Shown here: positions 36,294 to 44,538 of the stretch, piece after piece | Layout of the letters: every line of letters starts with the position of its first letter | Numbering within the stretch: position 1 is the first letter of the stretch | Origin: Actinoplanes xinjiangensis | GTDB lineage: Bacteria > Actinomycetota > Actinomycetes > Mycobacteriales > Micromonosporaceae | Length of the DNA: 64,000 bases | Assembly (NCBI RefSeq): GCF_003148685.1 | Contig: NZ_QGGR01000011.1 | Coordinates: 124,001 to 188,000, forward strand | Direction: 5' to 3' | The notes under the pieces: model-generated | The model's input: only the letters and a program-made list of their open reading frames with translations | Databases searched by the model: none | Told to the model about the DNA's origin: nothing | Made by a program: the position numbers and the translations under genes

Positions 36294-36824
36294 TCAGAGG
36301 AGATTCAGAGCGGACTGCCGGGTTCCGGAAATGCGTGCGGCGAGAGCGATCGTGCGCGGTTCCTGCCCGGCGGACCGTTCACTCTCCGCCAATTTCCGGC
36401 TCTGTTCCAGATGGGCCCGCAGGTGCTCGCGCAGTACCGTGTCGAACTCCTTCCCCCGGAGTGCGGCCGCTGCGGCGACCTGTGACGGCATCACCATGCC
36501 GGGCATCGGCATGCCCTTGTGCGGGTTCTCCCGGGGCAGCCCGGCCTCGGCGTGCAGGCGCCGCAACTCGGTCAGCTCGGCCTCGGTGAACTCTCTGACC
36601 TGCGCCACGACGTCGGCCAGGCCGGATCCCGCACCGACCAGGTCGAGCAGTGGCAGCAACTCCTCGTCCATCGCGATGTTGATCTCGATCCACGAGCGGT
36701 CGGTGCCGCCGAACGACGCCGAGGGCGTGGTGCTCACCGGAACGGGGGAGACCGGGGTGGGGCCGGCGCATCCGGCCCCGGTGAGCAGGGCGCATGCGAG
36801 AAGGATACGGGGAATCGCAAACAC
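36294..36824 (-). CDS. DUF305-type lipoprotein
   Basis: A 176-residue protein. GTG 36824 is chosen because it opens a lipoprotein signal (LLACALLTGAGCAG, Cys at about residue 19) and has GGAG about 9 bases upstream. The mature part is helical, with the DUF305 landmarks AEAGLPRENPHKGMPMPGMVMPS and EFDTVLREHLRAHLEQSRKLAESE. The MIPHHxxA motif expected in the first helix of canonical DUF305 proteins is replaced by MDEELLPLLDLV, so the usual metal-binding His pair is missing. Its stop lies 8 bases from that of the first DUF1996 gene (convergent). Role unknown; DUF305 proteins are often linked to copper or envelope stress. Confidence 0.7.
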   Translation of the reverse strand: MFAIPRILLACALLTGAGCAGPTPVSPVPVSTTPSASFGGTDRSWIEINIAMDEELLPLLDLVGAGSGLADVVAQVREFTEAELTELRRLHAEAGLPRENPHKGMPMPGMVMPSQVAAAAALRGKEFDTVLREHLRAHLEQSRKLAESERSAGQEPRTIALAARISGTRQSALNLL

Positions 36825-36838
36825 CCGCGCAGTCTCCA

Positions 36839-36923
36839 GTTCCGGAACTGATTCTGTCAACGCTTTCATATTGACCCGCGGCAAGCGGGGCGAAACAATC
36901 GCCTCGCTTGGAGAGCGCTTTCC
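36839..36923 (+). promoter_or_regulatory. Promoter region of the 987-residue glycoside-hydrolase-like gene
   Basis: GTTCCGGAAC (36839-36848, flanked to give AGTTCCGGAACT) lies 22 bases before TTGACC (36871-36876). A -10 AACAAT (36894-36899) follows after 17 bases, then LacI-type operator GGAGAGCGCTTTCC (36910-36923), which would cover the transcription start. The order matches that before the first DUF1996 gene. Confidence 0.62.
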
Positions 36924-36942
36924 GTCCCCCCGAGGCATTGGT

Positions 36943-39906
36943 GTGATCATGCATAGACGGCTGCTCCTTCTCATCGCGCTCGTCGCCGCGACCCTGGGCG
37001 TCCCGTCCGCCGCCGGAGCGGCCGGGACGCTGGTGTCGCAAGGCCGGCCGGCCACCGCGTCCTCCCAGGAGGCCGCCGGTCCCGGTCACCGCCCGGCCCT
37101 CGCCTTCGACGGCGACCCGGGCACCCGGTGGTCCAGCGCGTTCGCCGACCCGCAGTGGATCCAGGTCGACCTCGGCTCACCCGTGGCGATCAGCCGTGTC
37201 GTGCTCCAGTGGGAGGGTGCGTTCGGCCGGGCGTACGACATCCAGACCTCGGCCGACGGCAACACCTGGACCACCGTCAAGAGCGTCACCGACGGTGCCG
37301 GAGGCACCGAGACGCACACGGTCGCCGGCACCGGCCGGTATGTGCGGCTGCTCGGCACCCAGCGCGGCACCGGCTACGGCTACTCGCTGTGGGAGTTCCA
37401 GGTGTACGGCGGTGACAGCGGCCCGGTCGGTGACGAGTTCACCACGATCTGGACCGACACCTTCGACGGGCCCGCCGGCACCGGGCCGAACGCGGCGAAC
37501 TGGCTGCTGCGCACCGGAACGCGGTACCCGGGTGGTGCCGCCGACTGGGGCACCGGCTCGGTCGAGACCGCCACCGACTCCACCGCCAACGTCTCGCTCG
37601 ACGGCGCCGGGAGACTCGGCATCCGGGCGATCCGCGACGCCGCCGGCAACTGGACGTCGGGCCGGATCGAGACCCAGCGCGCCGACTTCACCCCTCGGCC
37701 GGGCGAGCTGCTCAAGTTCACCGCCGTGCTGAAGCAGCCGGACGTGGCGAACGCCGCCGGTTACTGGCCGGGCTTCCGGGCCACCGGTGCCGCCTACCGC
37801 GGCGACTTCACCAACTGGCCGGGCGTGGGCGAGACCGACATCATGACCGGCGTCAACGGCCGGGACCAGCTGTCGCAGACGCTGCACTGCGGCACCGCGC
37901 CGGGCGGGGTCTGCAACGAGTACGACGGCCGGTCCTCCGGGTTCGCCTCCTGTGTGGGCTGCCAGAGCGGCTACCACGAGTACTCCCAGATCATCGACCG
38001 GACGAAGACCGACGAGGAGATCCGGTTCTACCTCGACGGCCGGCAGACCTGGGTGGTCCGCGAGTCGCAGGTCGGCGTCGCGGCCTGGCAGGCGGCCGTG
38101 CATCACGGCTTCTACCTGCGCTTCGACCTGGCGATCGGCGGCTCGCTGCCGAACGCGATCGCCGGGTCCACCACGCCGACCGCCGCGACCACCTCGGGCG
38201 GCACGCTCAGCGTCGACTCGGTGACCGTGGCCCGCTCGGTGAAGACCACGGCGCCCGCCATGACCGACCCGCCGGTGCCGGCCGGGCCGAGCGTCGTACG
38301 GGTCACCGGCTCGCAGGGCGACTGGCGGCTCACGGTCGACGGGACCCCGTGGGAGGTCAAGGGGATGACCTACGGCCCGCCGCAGGGCGCCGCCGACGGC
38401 TACATGCGCGACCTGAAGAACATGGGTGTCAACACGATCCGCATCTGGGGGCCGGACGCGAACACGCCGCTGCTGCTGGACACCGCCGCCCGGCACGGCA
38501 TCAAGGTGATCGTCGGGCTGTGGCTCAACCACGGCACCGACTACGTCAACGACACCGCCTACAAGACCGCCGTCAAGGCCGAGATCGTCGCCAAGGTGAA
38601 CGAGCTCAAGGGCCGCTCCGGCGTGCTGCTCTGGGACGTCGGCAACGAGGTCATCCTGGAGATGCAGAACTACGGGCTGGCCGCCGACGTGGTCGAGGCG
38701 CGGCGGGTGGCGTACGCCAGGTTCGTCAACGAGGTCACCGAGGCCGTCCACGCCGCCGACCCGAACCACCCGGTCACCTCGACCGACGCCTACACCCACG
38801 CCTGGACCTACTACAAGCCGTACGCGCCGGCGCTGGACCTGCTGGCGGTCAACTCGTACGGGGCGATCGACACGGTCAAGCGGGACTGGATCGCCGGGGG
38901 TCACACCAGGCCGTACCTCCTCACCGAGGGCGGCCCGTCGGGGGAGTGGGAGGTGCCGAACGACGTCAACGGGGTGCCGAACGAGCCCGGTGACCTGGCG
39001 AAGAAGGCCGGCTACACCGACAGCTGGAACGCGATCAAGGGACACCCCGGCGTGGCTCTCGGCGCGACCGAGTTCCACTACGGCATCGAGAACGACTTCG
39101 GCGGCGTGTGGCTCAACACCACCACCGGCTTCTGGCGGCGCCTGGGTTATCACGCGATGCGCCAGGCGTACACCGGGCAGCCCGCGCCGAACACCCCGCC
39201 GGAGATCACCGCGATGACGGTCGGCTCGCAGACCGCCGTCCCGGCCGGCGGCACGTTCACGGTGAACGCCACCGTGACCGACCCGCAGGGCGACCTGATC
39301 CGCTACAACCTGATGGCCGGCGACAAACACATCAACGGCAACCGCGGCCTGCGGCACCTGACCTTCCGCCAGACGGGCGACGGTGCCTTCACGGTACGGG
39401 CACCCGAGACCCTGGGCGTCTGGAAGATCTACGTGTACGCCTACGACGGGCACGGCAACGTGGGCATCGAGCAGCGGTCGTTCCGGGTCGTGCCGCCGCC
39501 CGCACCCGGCACCGAGCTGTCCCGGGGCCGGCCGGTGACGGCGTCGAGCCACCAGCCGACCGGCACCAACGGCCCGCAGCTGCCGTCGTATGCGGTCGAC
39601 GGCGACTACGGCACCCGCTGGGCCAGTGAATGGGCCGACACGGCGTGGCTCCAGATCGACCTCGGTTCGGTGCAGTCGTTCGACCGGGTGCGGCTGGCGT
39701 GGGAGGCGGCGTACGCGAAGGCGTACACCGTGCGGGTCTCCGACGACGGCGCGAACTGGCGGACCGTCCACACCGCGACGGCCGGCGACGGCGGCTTCGA
39801 CGAGCTGACGGTCGCCGGCTCCGGGCGCTACGTCCGGGTCGACGGCACCACCCGGGCGACGGCGTACGGCTACTCGCTCTACGAATTCGGCGTCTACCGC
39901 GCCTGA
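36943..39906 (+). CDS. Secreted multidomain CBM32 - GH16-like - GH-A barrel - CBM32 protein
   Basis: A 987-residue protein (GTG 36943 has GAGG 7 bases upstream; ATG 36949 is the alternative). Signal peptide to about residue 27. Residues about 28-157 form a CBM32. Residues about 165-425 are a GH16-like jelly roll, in which the catalytic ExDxxE reads ETDIMT (nucleophile Glu at about 297, acid/base position Thr at about 302). Residues about 445-750 are a clan GH-A barrel with WDVGNEV (acid/base Glu) and LLTEGGPSGEWE (probable nucleophile), related to GH2 or glucanosyl enzymes. An immunoglobulin-like domain follows, then a second CBM32 (about 855-987). It probably acts on a beta-glucan or galactan. 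It shares CBM32 type and operators with its two DUF1996 neighbours. Confidence 0.82.
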   Translation: MIMHRRLLLLIALVAATLGVPSAAGAAGTLVSQGRPATASSQEAAGPGHRPALAFDGDPGTRWSSAFADPQWIQVDLGSPVAISRVVLQWEGAFGRAYDIQTSADGNTWTTVKSVTDGAGGTETHTVAGTGRYVRLLGTQRGTGYGYSLWEFQVYGGDSGPVGDEFTTIWTDTFDGPAGTGPNAANWLLRTGTRYPGGAADWGTGSVETATDSTANVSLDGAGRLGIRAIRDAAGNWTSGRIETQRADFTPRPGELLKFTAVLKQPDVANAAGYWPGFRATGAAYRGDFTNWPGVGETDIMTGVNGRDQLSQTLHCGTAPGGVCNEYDGRSSGFASCVGCQSGYHEYSQIIDRTKTDEEIRFYLDGRQTWVVRESQVGVAAWQAAVHHGFYLRFDLAIGGSLPNAIAGSTTPTAATTSGGTLSVDSVTVARSVKTTAPAMTDPPVPAGPSVVRVTGSQGDWRLTVDGTPWEVKGMTYGPPQGAADGYMRDLKNMGVNTIRIWGPDANTPLLLDTAARHGIKVIVGLWLNHGTDYVNDTAYKTAVKAEIVAKVNELKGRSGVLLWDVGNEVILEMQNYGLAADVVEARRVAYARFVNEVTEAVHAADPNHPVTSTDAYTHAWTYYKPYAPALDLLAVNSYGAIDTVKRDWIAGGHTRPYLLTEGGPSGEWEVPNDVNGVPNEPGDLAKKAGYTDSWNAIKGHPGVALGATEFHYGIENDFGGVWLNTTTGFWRRLGYHAMRQAYTGQPAPNTPPEITAMTVGSQTAVPAGGTFTVNATVTDPQGDLIRYNLMAGDKHINGNRGLRHLTFRQTGDGAFTVRAPETLGVWKIYVYAYDGHGNVGIEQRSFRVVPPPAPGTELSRGRPVTASSHQPTGTNGPQLPSYAVDGDYGTRWASEWADTAWLQIDLGSVQSFDRVRLAWEAAYAKAYTVRVSDDGANWRTVHTATAGDGGFDELTVAGSGRYVRVDGTTRATAYGYSLYEFGVYRA

Positions 39907-39907
39907 G

Positions 39908-40060
39908 GTTCCGGAACTTCCCCGGCCGCCGCCGCGGGCTCAGCCCACTGACCTGGGTCTATGCCCTCGATCGCGGTCGGGGAAGCGCTTCCTCAATGTT
40001 TCCGGTGCATTGACAGCTTCTTAACGCCGGTTCACAGTGACGGTCAATAGAGCGCTTTCA
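39908..40060 (+). promoter_or_regulatory. Control region of the second DUF1996 gene
   Basis: It contains GTTCCGGAAC (39908-39917) just after the previous stop, a perfect operator palindrome GGAAGCGCTTCC (39981-39992), -35 TTGACA (40010-40015), a weak -10 CACAGT (40033-40038, 17-base spacing) and a second operator-like ATAGAGCGCTTTCA (40047-40060) at the transcription start. The two operators are about 67 bases apart, close to six helical turns, so repression by looping is plausible. Confidence 0.6.
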
Positions 40061-40093
40061 CAGCGTCGTTCCCCTCTCCAGGAGCCCCCGCCC

Positions 40094-41359
40094 ATGAGAC
40101 GCCGTCTGTTGTCCCTCGCCGGAATCGGCGCCCTGCTCGCCACCTACGTCCTCGCCACCGGTGGCCAGGCGAGCGCCGCCGACACCCTGCTGTCCCAGGG
40201 GAGGACCGCCACCGCCTCCTCCTCCGAGTCGGCCGCCTTCCCCGCCGCCAACGCCGTCGACGGCAACCTCGGAACCCGCTGGTCCAGCGCGTTCAGCGAC
40301 CCGCAATGGCTCCAGGTCGACCTCGGCGCCTCCGCCACCATCACGTCCGTGGTCCTCGACTGGGAGTCCGCGTACGCCCGCGGTTTCAGCCTGCGGACCT
40401 CGGCCAACGGGCAGAGCTGGACCACGGTCCACAGCACCACCACCGGAACCGGCGGCCGGCAGACGATCAACGTCACCGGCACCGGCCGCTACGTGCGCCT
40501 GGAGACCACCGCGCGGGCCACCCAGTGGGGGGTCTCGCTCACCGAGTTCCAGGTCTACGGCACCGGCGGCGGGGGGACCACGCCGACCATCCCGCCGGGC
40601 GCGGTGCGGGTCGCCGAATTCCTCGCCGACTGCCCGTTCAGCCACCGGCTGCCCGACGACCCGATCATCTTCCCGAACCTGCCCGGCGCCTCGCACATGC
40701 ACAGCTTCTTCGGCGCCACCAACACCAACGCCTTCAGCACGGTCGACACGCTGCTCAACGCGAACAGCAACTGCAACCCGTCGATCGACAAGTCGTCGTA
40801 CTGGATCCCCACCCTCTACCGGGACAACGTGCCGGTCGAACCGGTCACCGGGATCTTCTACTACCTCGGTGAGGGCGTCCGCGACGACCTGATCGCCCAG
40901 ACCCAGCCGCTGCCGCTGGGCCTGCGCATCGTCGCCGGCAACGCCAAGGCCGCCGGGCCGGCCGACAACACCATCGCCCGCTGGTCGTGTCTGCACGCCG
41001 GGCACGTCGGCTCGTCGCCGGACTTCGTCAACTGCCCGGCCGGGACGATGCTGGAGTCGTACCTCGACTTCCCGCACTGCTGGAACGGCCGCGACCTGGA
41101 CTCCACCGACCACAAGAGCCACATGGCGTACCCGGTGGGCAACGCCTGCCCGGCCAGCCACCCGGTCGTGGTGCCCAAGCTGCGCCAGGTCATGCGCTAC
41201 CCGGTCGCCGGTGACCCGGCCCGGCTGCGGCTCGCCTCCGGCGGCGGATACACGATGCACGGCGACTTCTTCAACGCCTGGCCGGTCGAGGAGATGGCCC
41301 GCCGGGTGAACGACTGCATCCGGCCCATCATCAAGTGCGGAGCCGACGGACGGCCCTGA
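40094..41359 (+). CDS. Secreted CBM32 plus DUF1996 protein, second copy
   Basis: A 421-residue paralogue of the protein at 34891. Signal peptide about residues 1-28 (ASA cleavage), CBM32 about 29-157 (LLSQGRTATASSSES, GTRWSSAFSDPQWLQVDLG), and DUF1996 about 170-410 with VAEFLADCPFSHRL, FPNLPGASHMHSFFGA, SYWIPTL, CWNGRDLDSTDHKSHMAYP and GGGYTMHGDF. The His, Asp and Cys pattern matches the first copy, so the two probably share chemistry but differ in target. CCAGGAGC lies about 8 bases before the ATG. The next LacI gene starts 14 bases after its stop, so the two are probably cotranscribed. Confidence 0.88.
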   Translation: MRRRLLSLAGIGALLATYVLATGGQASAADTLLSQGRTATASSSESAAFPAANAVDGNLGTRWSSAFSDPQWLQVDLGASATITSVVLDWESAYARGFSLRTSANGQSWTTVHSTTTGTGGRQTINVTGTGRYVRLETTARATQWGVSLTEFQVYGTGGGGTTPTIPPGAVRVAEFLADCPFSHRLPDDPIIFPNLPGASHMHSFFGATNTNAFSTVDTLLNANSNCNPSIDKSSYWIPTLYRDNVPVEPVTGIFYYLGEGVRDDLIAQTQPLPLGLRIVAGNAKAAGPADNTIARWSCLHAGHVGSSPDFVNCPAGTMLESYLDFPHCWNGRDLDSTDHKSHMAYPVGNACPASHPVVVPKLRQVMRYPVAGDPARLRLASGGGYTMHGDFFNAWPVEEMARRVNDCIRPIIKCGADGRP

Positions 41360-41371
41360 TAGAACATCAGG
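41355..41371 (+). promoter_or_regulatory. Inverted repeat between DUF1996 gene and second LacI gene
   Basis: CCTGAT and ATCAGG form a perfect 6-bp inverted repeat around AGAAC. It spans the DUF1996 stop codon and ends 2 bases before the LacI start, so the hairpin would sequester the ribosome site CAGG of the regulator gene. It could limit repressor synthesis or simply mark the junction. Confidence 0.4.
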
Positions 41372-41373
41372 TT

Positions 41374-42408
41374 ATGAGCACGAGATCCGGACGCGGCGGC
41401 CACCATCCCACGATGGACCAGGTGGCCGCCGCGGCCGGGGTCTCCCGGGCCACCGTCTCGCGGGTGATCAACAACGCGGCGTCGGTGGCTCCCGGCATCC
41501 GCGACGCGGTCCAGCGGGCGATCACGCAGACGGGGTACGTGCCGAACGTCGCCGCCCGCAGCCTGGTCACCCGCCGGTCGAACTCGGTGGCCCTGGTGAT
41601 CAGCGAACCGGACCGGCCCGACGACCACTCCTTCCTCAACCGGATCTTCACCGACCCGTACTTCGGCCGCGTCACCGCCGGCGCGACCGGGGCGCTGCGC
41701 CCGCACGACGTACACCTCGTGGTCGTCCCCACCGACTCCGCCGACCACCATCAGGTCGTCCGCTACCTGCGCCAGGGCCACGTCGACGGGGTGCTGCTGA
41801 TCAGCAGCAGCGAGCACGACCCGCTGCCCGCCCAGGTGCACGCCCTCGGCATCCCGGCGGTGCTCTCCGCCCGGCCGTCCGGGCCGCTGCCGGTCAGCTA
41901 CGTCGACGTCGACCAGCGACTCGGCGCCCGCCTCGCCGCCGAACACCTGCTCACCCGCGGCTGCGGTCGCCTCGCCACCATCAGCGGCCCGCTGGACATC
42001 CCGGCCGGCGCCGAGCGCCTCGACGGCTTCCGCGCCGCCGCCGGGACCACGGTGCCCACCGAGATCGGCGACTTCACCCGGGTCGGCGGTGAGGCCGCCG
42101 CGCACCGCCTGCTCGACGAACACCCGGACCTCGACGGACTCTTCGTGGCCAGCGACCTGATGGCCGAGGGCGCGCTCCGGGCCCTCCAGGACCGCGGCCG
42201 CCGGGTCCCCGACGACGTGGCGGTGGTCGGCTTCGACGACAGCAGCGCCGCCCTGGAGTGCCGGCCGCCGCTGACCACCGTCCGGCAGCCGGTCGAGGAG
42301 ATGGCCGCCGAGATGGCGCAGTTGCTGATCGCGCACATCGACACCCCGGGCCGCTCCCCGCGCTCGGTGATCTTCCAGCCCACCCTGGTCCGCCGCGAGT
42401 CCGCGTGA
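41374..42408 (+). CDS. LacI-family transcriptional repressor (second)
   Basis: A 344-residue regulator with helix-turn-helix and hinge at residues about 13-60 (TMDQVAAAAGVSRATVSRVINN) and a sugar-sensing domain ending GFDDSSAALECRPPLTTVRQP. Its recognition helix (SRATVSRV) and architecture are almost the same as in the first LacI protein, so both may bind the GGAnAGCGCTTTCC sites in this window while answering to different sugars. It lies just downstream of the second DUF1996 gene and may be autoregulated through that promoter. Confidence 0.9.
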   Translation: MSTRSGRGGHHPTMDQVAAAAGVSRATVSRVINNAASVAPGIRDAVQRAITQTGYVPNVAARSLVTRRSNSVALVISEPDRPDDHSFLNRIFTDPYFGRVTAGATGALRPHDVHLVVVPTDSADHHQVVRYLRQGHVDGVLLISSSEHDPLPAQVHALGIPAVLSARPSGPLPVSYVDVDQRLGARLAAEHLLTRGCGRLATISGPLDIPAGAERLDGFRAAAGTTVPTEIGDFTRVGGEAAAHRLLDEHPDLDGLFVASDLMAEGALRALQDRGRRVPDDVAVVGFDDSSAALECRPPLTTVRQPVEEMAAEMAQLLIAHIDTPGRSPRSVIFQPTLVRRESA

Positions 42409-42548
42409 CCGGGCGATGTGCGGCGGGTTACCGGGCGGCAGCGTGCCGCTGACATCGGGGCGTGACACGAATGGGTGAGAAGGGCCTGCTCAGGTGTCCT
42501 CATAGGATTTCGGCAGCGGCCATCGACGCCGCTTCGAGAGAACCGATC

Positions 42549-43460
42549 ATGGGGAGATTCATGTTCTCGCTTCATCGTGGGACGCTGGCCGCGGCCGTTC
42601 TGGCCGCGGTCGGCACGACCACCCTTCTCGCCTCGCCCGCGCAGGCGGCCACCTCCGCCACGGCCGACGTGTGGGGCAGTGCCGTGCGCTTCGCCGCGGG
42701 GACGGGCCAGGCGAACGTCCTGGTCGTCACCGTCTCCGGCCGGTACGTGACGATCGACGACCGCACCGCCGTCCGGCCCGGCCCGGGCTGCGGGCAGGTC
42801 ACCGGCGACCCGACGCGGGTCGTCTGCGTCACCCCGGGCCGGCCCGGCGCGATCAGCGTCACGCTCGGCGACGGCAACGACCAGATCGACAACCGGACCG
42901 CGATCCCGCTGATCGCGCTCGGTGGCGCCGGTGCCGACACGCTGGCCGGCGGTTCCGGCCGGGACCGGCTGTACGGCGGTGCCGGCCGGGACACCCTGGT
43001 CGGCCGGGCCGGCGGCGACACCCTCGACGGCGGAACGGACAACGACTGGATCGAGGGCCGCGCCGGTGCCGACCGGATCCAGGGCGGCTCCGGCGACGAC
43101 GAGGTGCACGCCGGCGGCGGACCGGACACCGTCCACGGCGGTGACGGCAAGGACCTGCTCAGCGGCAACACGGGCAGCGACGAGATCCACGGCGGCGCCG
43201 GCTCGGACATCATCGCCGGCGGGTCGGGCGGCGACCGGCTGAACGGCAACGCGGGTGACGACCTGATCGTCGGCGGGGAACTCGACGGCGACGTCCCGGA
43301 CAGCGCCGACGTGATCACCGGCGGAGCCGGCAACGACCGGATCGACGGGCAGACCGGCAACGACACGATCAGCGGCGGCAGCGGCGACGACTCCCTCGTC
43401 GGCGGGTCCGGGCGCGACCGGATCGACGGCGGGACCGGCCGGAACCGCATCATCCAGTGA
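42549..43460 (+). CDS. Secreted RTX-type calcium-binding repeat protein
   Basis: A 303-residue protein (ATG 42549 with GAGAG 8 bases upstream; ATG 42561 after GGGGAG is an alternative). A Sec signal ends at AQA near residue 36. After a small beta domain with two Cys, residues about 125-300 are a run of nonapeptide repeats of the GGxGxDxxx type (GGAGADTLAGGSGRDRLYGG, GGSGDDSLVGG), forming a calcium-binding parallel beta-roll. There is no catalytic domain and no type I secretion system nearby; the Sec signal would suffice in a Gram-positive. It is probably a structural or adhesive exoprotein. A strong hairpin follows its stop. Confidence 0.85.
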   Translation: MGRFMFSLHRGTLAAAVLAAVGTTTLLASPAQAATSATADVWGSAVRFAAGTGQANVLVVTVSGRYVTIDDRTAVRPGPGCGQVTGDPTRVVCVTPGRPGAISVTLGDGNDQIDNRTAIPLIALGGAGADTLAGGSGRDRLYGGAGRDTLVGRAGGDTLDGGTDNDWIEGRAGADRIQGGSGDDEVHAGGGPDTVHGGDGKDLLSGNTGSDEIHGGAGSDIIAGGSGGDRLNGNAGDDLIVGGELDGDVPDSADVITGGAGNDRIDGQTGNDTISGGSGDDSLVGGSGRDRIDGGTGRNRIIQ

Positions 43461-43466
43461 CACCCG

Positions 43467-43502
43467 CCGTGGCGCCCGCACCCGCCGGTACGGGCGCCAC
43501 GG
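43467..43502 (+). terminator. Hairpin terminator after the RTX-repeat gene
   Basis: CCGTGGCGCCCG (43467-43478) and CGGGCGCCACGG (43491-43502) pair perfectly around a 12-base loop, starting 6 bases after the stop codon. Confidence 0.7.
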
Positions 43503-43541
43503 CCCACGCATGAGGTGGCGTCGCGTGGGTACCTCGGTGCG

Positions 43542-44501
43542 GTGCCCAGCAACCAGGTCGTCGTCATCACCGGTGCCTCCAGCGGCGTCGGGCGTGCCAC
43601 CGCGCTCGCCTTCGCCCGTCCCGGCGTCCGTCTCGTCATCTCCTCCCGGTCCCGGCCCGCCCTGGACGACGTCGCCGCGCAGTGCCGGGCCGTCGGCGCG
43701 GAGGTCCGGGTGGTGGTCGCCGACGTCCGGGAACCGGAGACGATCGAGCAGGTCGCGGCCACGGCGGTGACCGCGTTCGGCGGCATCGACGTGTGGGTCA
43801 ACACCGCGGCCGTGATGGCGTACGGCCGGTTCGAGGACGTCCCCGCCGCCGTCTTCGACCGGGTCGTCGACGTCGATCTGCTCGGCGGTGCGACGGTCGC
43901 CCGGGTGGCGCTGGCCCGGTTCCGGAAGCAGGGCCGGGGCGTGCTGATCTTCGGCGGGTCGCTGCTGGGAAGCGTCGTCACGCCGTACACCAGCTCGTAT
44001 GTCACCAGCAAGTGGGGACTGCGGGCGCTGATCCGGGCGTTGCGCCTGGAGACCCGCGACGCGCCGGACATCCACGTGTGCCTGGTGTCGCCCGGTTCGG
44101 TGAACACGCCGATCTACCGCAACGCGGCCAACTACGCGGGCCGGGGCGGGAAACCACCACCGCCGGTCGTCCAGCCGGAGAAGGTGGCCGCGGCGATCCT
44201 GCGCTGTGCGCGCAAACCCCGGGCCACGGTGAACGTCGGCGCCGCCAACCGGATCATCGAGCTGGGCTTCGTCGCGATGCCCGGCCTGTACGACGTGCTG
44301 GTCGGCCCTCTCATGCGGGCCGGCGGACTGTCCGGGGACCCGATGGACGCCCACGACGGCAACGTCTTCGACCCCGCTCCGGCGGCCGGGGAACACTCGC
44401 GGGGCGAGTGGAAGTCACCGCGGTGGCGGGTGGCCGGGACGGCGGCGGCCCTGGCCGGTGCGGTCGTGGCGGGCGGGTGGGCGGCACGCTCGCGCCGCTG
44501 A
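43542..44501 (+). CDS. Short-chain dehydrogenase/reductase with C-terminal membrane anchor
   Basis: A 319-residue SDR. The cofactor motif TGASSGVG is at about residues 10-17, NTAAV at the NNAG position, and the catalytic set is Ser in FGGSLLG and Tyr/Lys in SSYVTSK. The last about 25 residues (WRVAGTAAALAGAVVAGGWAARSRR) form a hydrophobic helix with basic end, probably a membrane anchor. GTG 43542 is chosen as the start; GTG 43515 is in frame. The substrate is unknown. It may be cotranscribed with the aminotransferase 37 bases downstream. Confidence 0.83.
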   Translation: MPSNQVVVITGASSGVGRATALAFARPGVRLVISSRSRPALDDVAAQCRAVGAEVRVVVADVREPETIEQVAATAVTAFGGIDVWVNTAAVMAYGRFEDVPAAVFDRVVDVDLLGGATVARVALARFRKQGRGVLIFGGSLLGSVVTPYTSSYVTSKWGLRALIRALRLETRDAPDIHVCLVSPGSVNTPIYRNAANYAGRGGKPPPPVVQPEKVAAAILRCARKPRATVNVGAANRIIELGFVAMPGLYDVLVGPLMRAGGLSGDPMDAHDGNVFDPAPAAGEHSRGEWKSPRWRVAGTAAALAGAVVAGGWAARSRR

Positions 44502-44538
44502 CCTCGGCCGGTCCGCGGTCTGTGCGAGGGTGGACGGC

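Noticed and set aside
42435..42449. Small hairpin GCGGCA-GCG-TGCCGC after the second LacI gene
   Set aside because: Only 6 bp and common in this composition; not convincing as a terminator.
42900..43450. CRISPR-like or satellite repeats
   Set aside because: The repetition is due to in-frame RTX nonapeptide codons, not to spaced identical repeats.
41898..44396. An 832-codon leftward frame across LacI, RTX and SDR genes
   Set aside because: It spans three unrelated genes and an apparent terminator; the composition is that of an antisense shadow.
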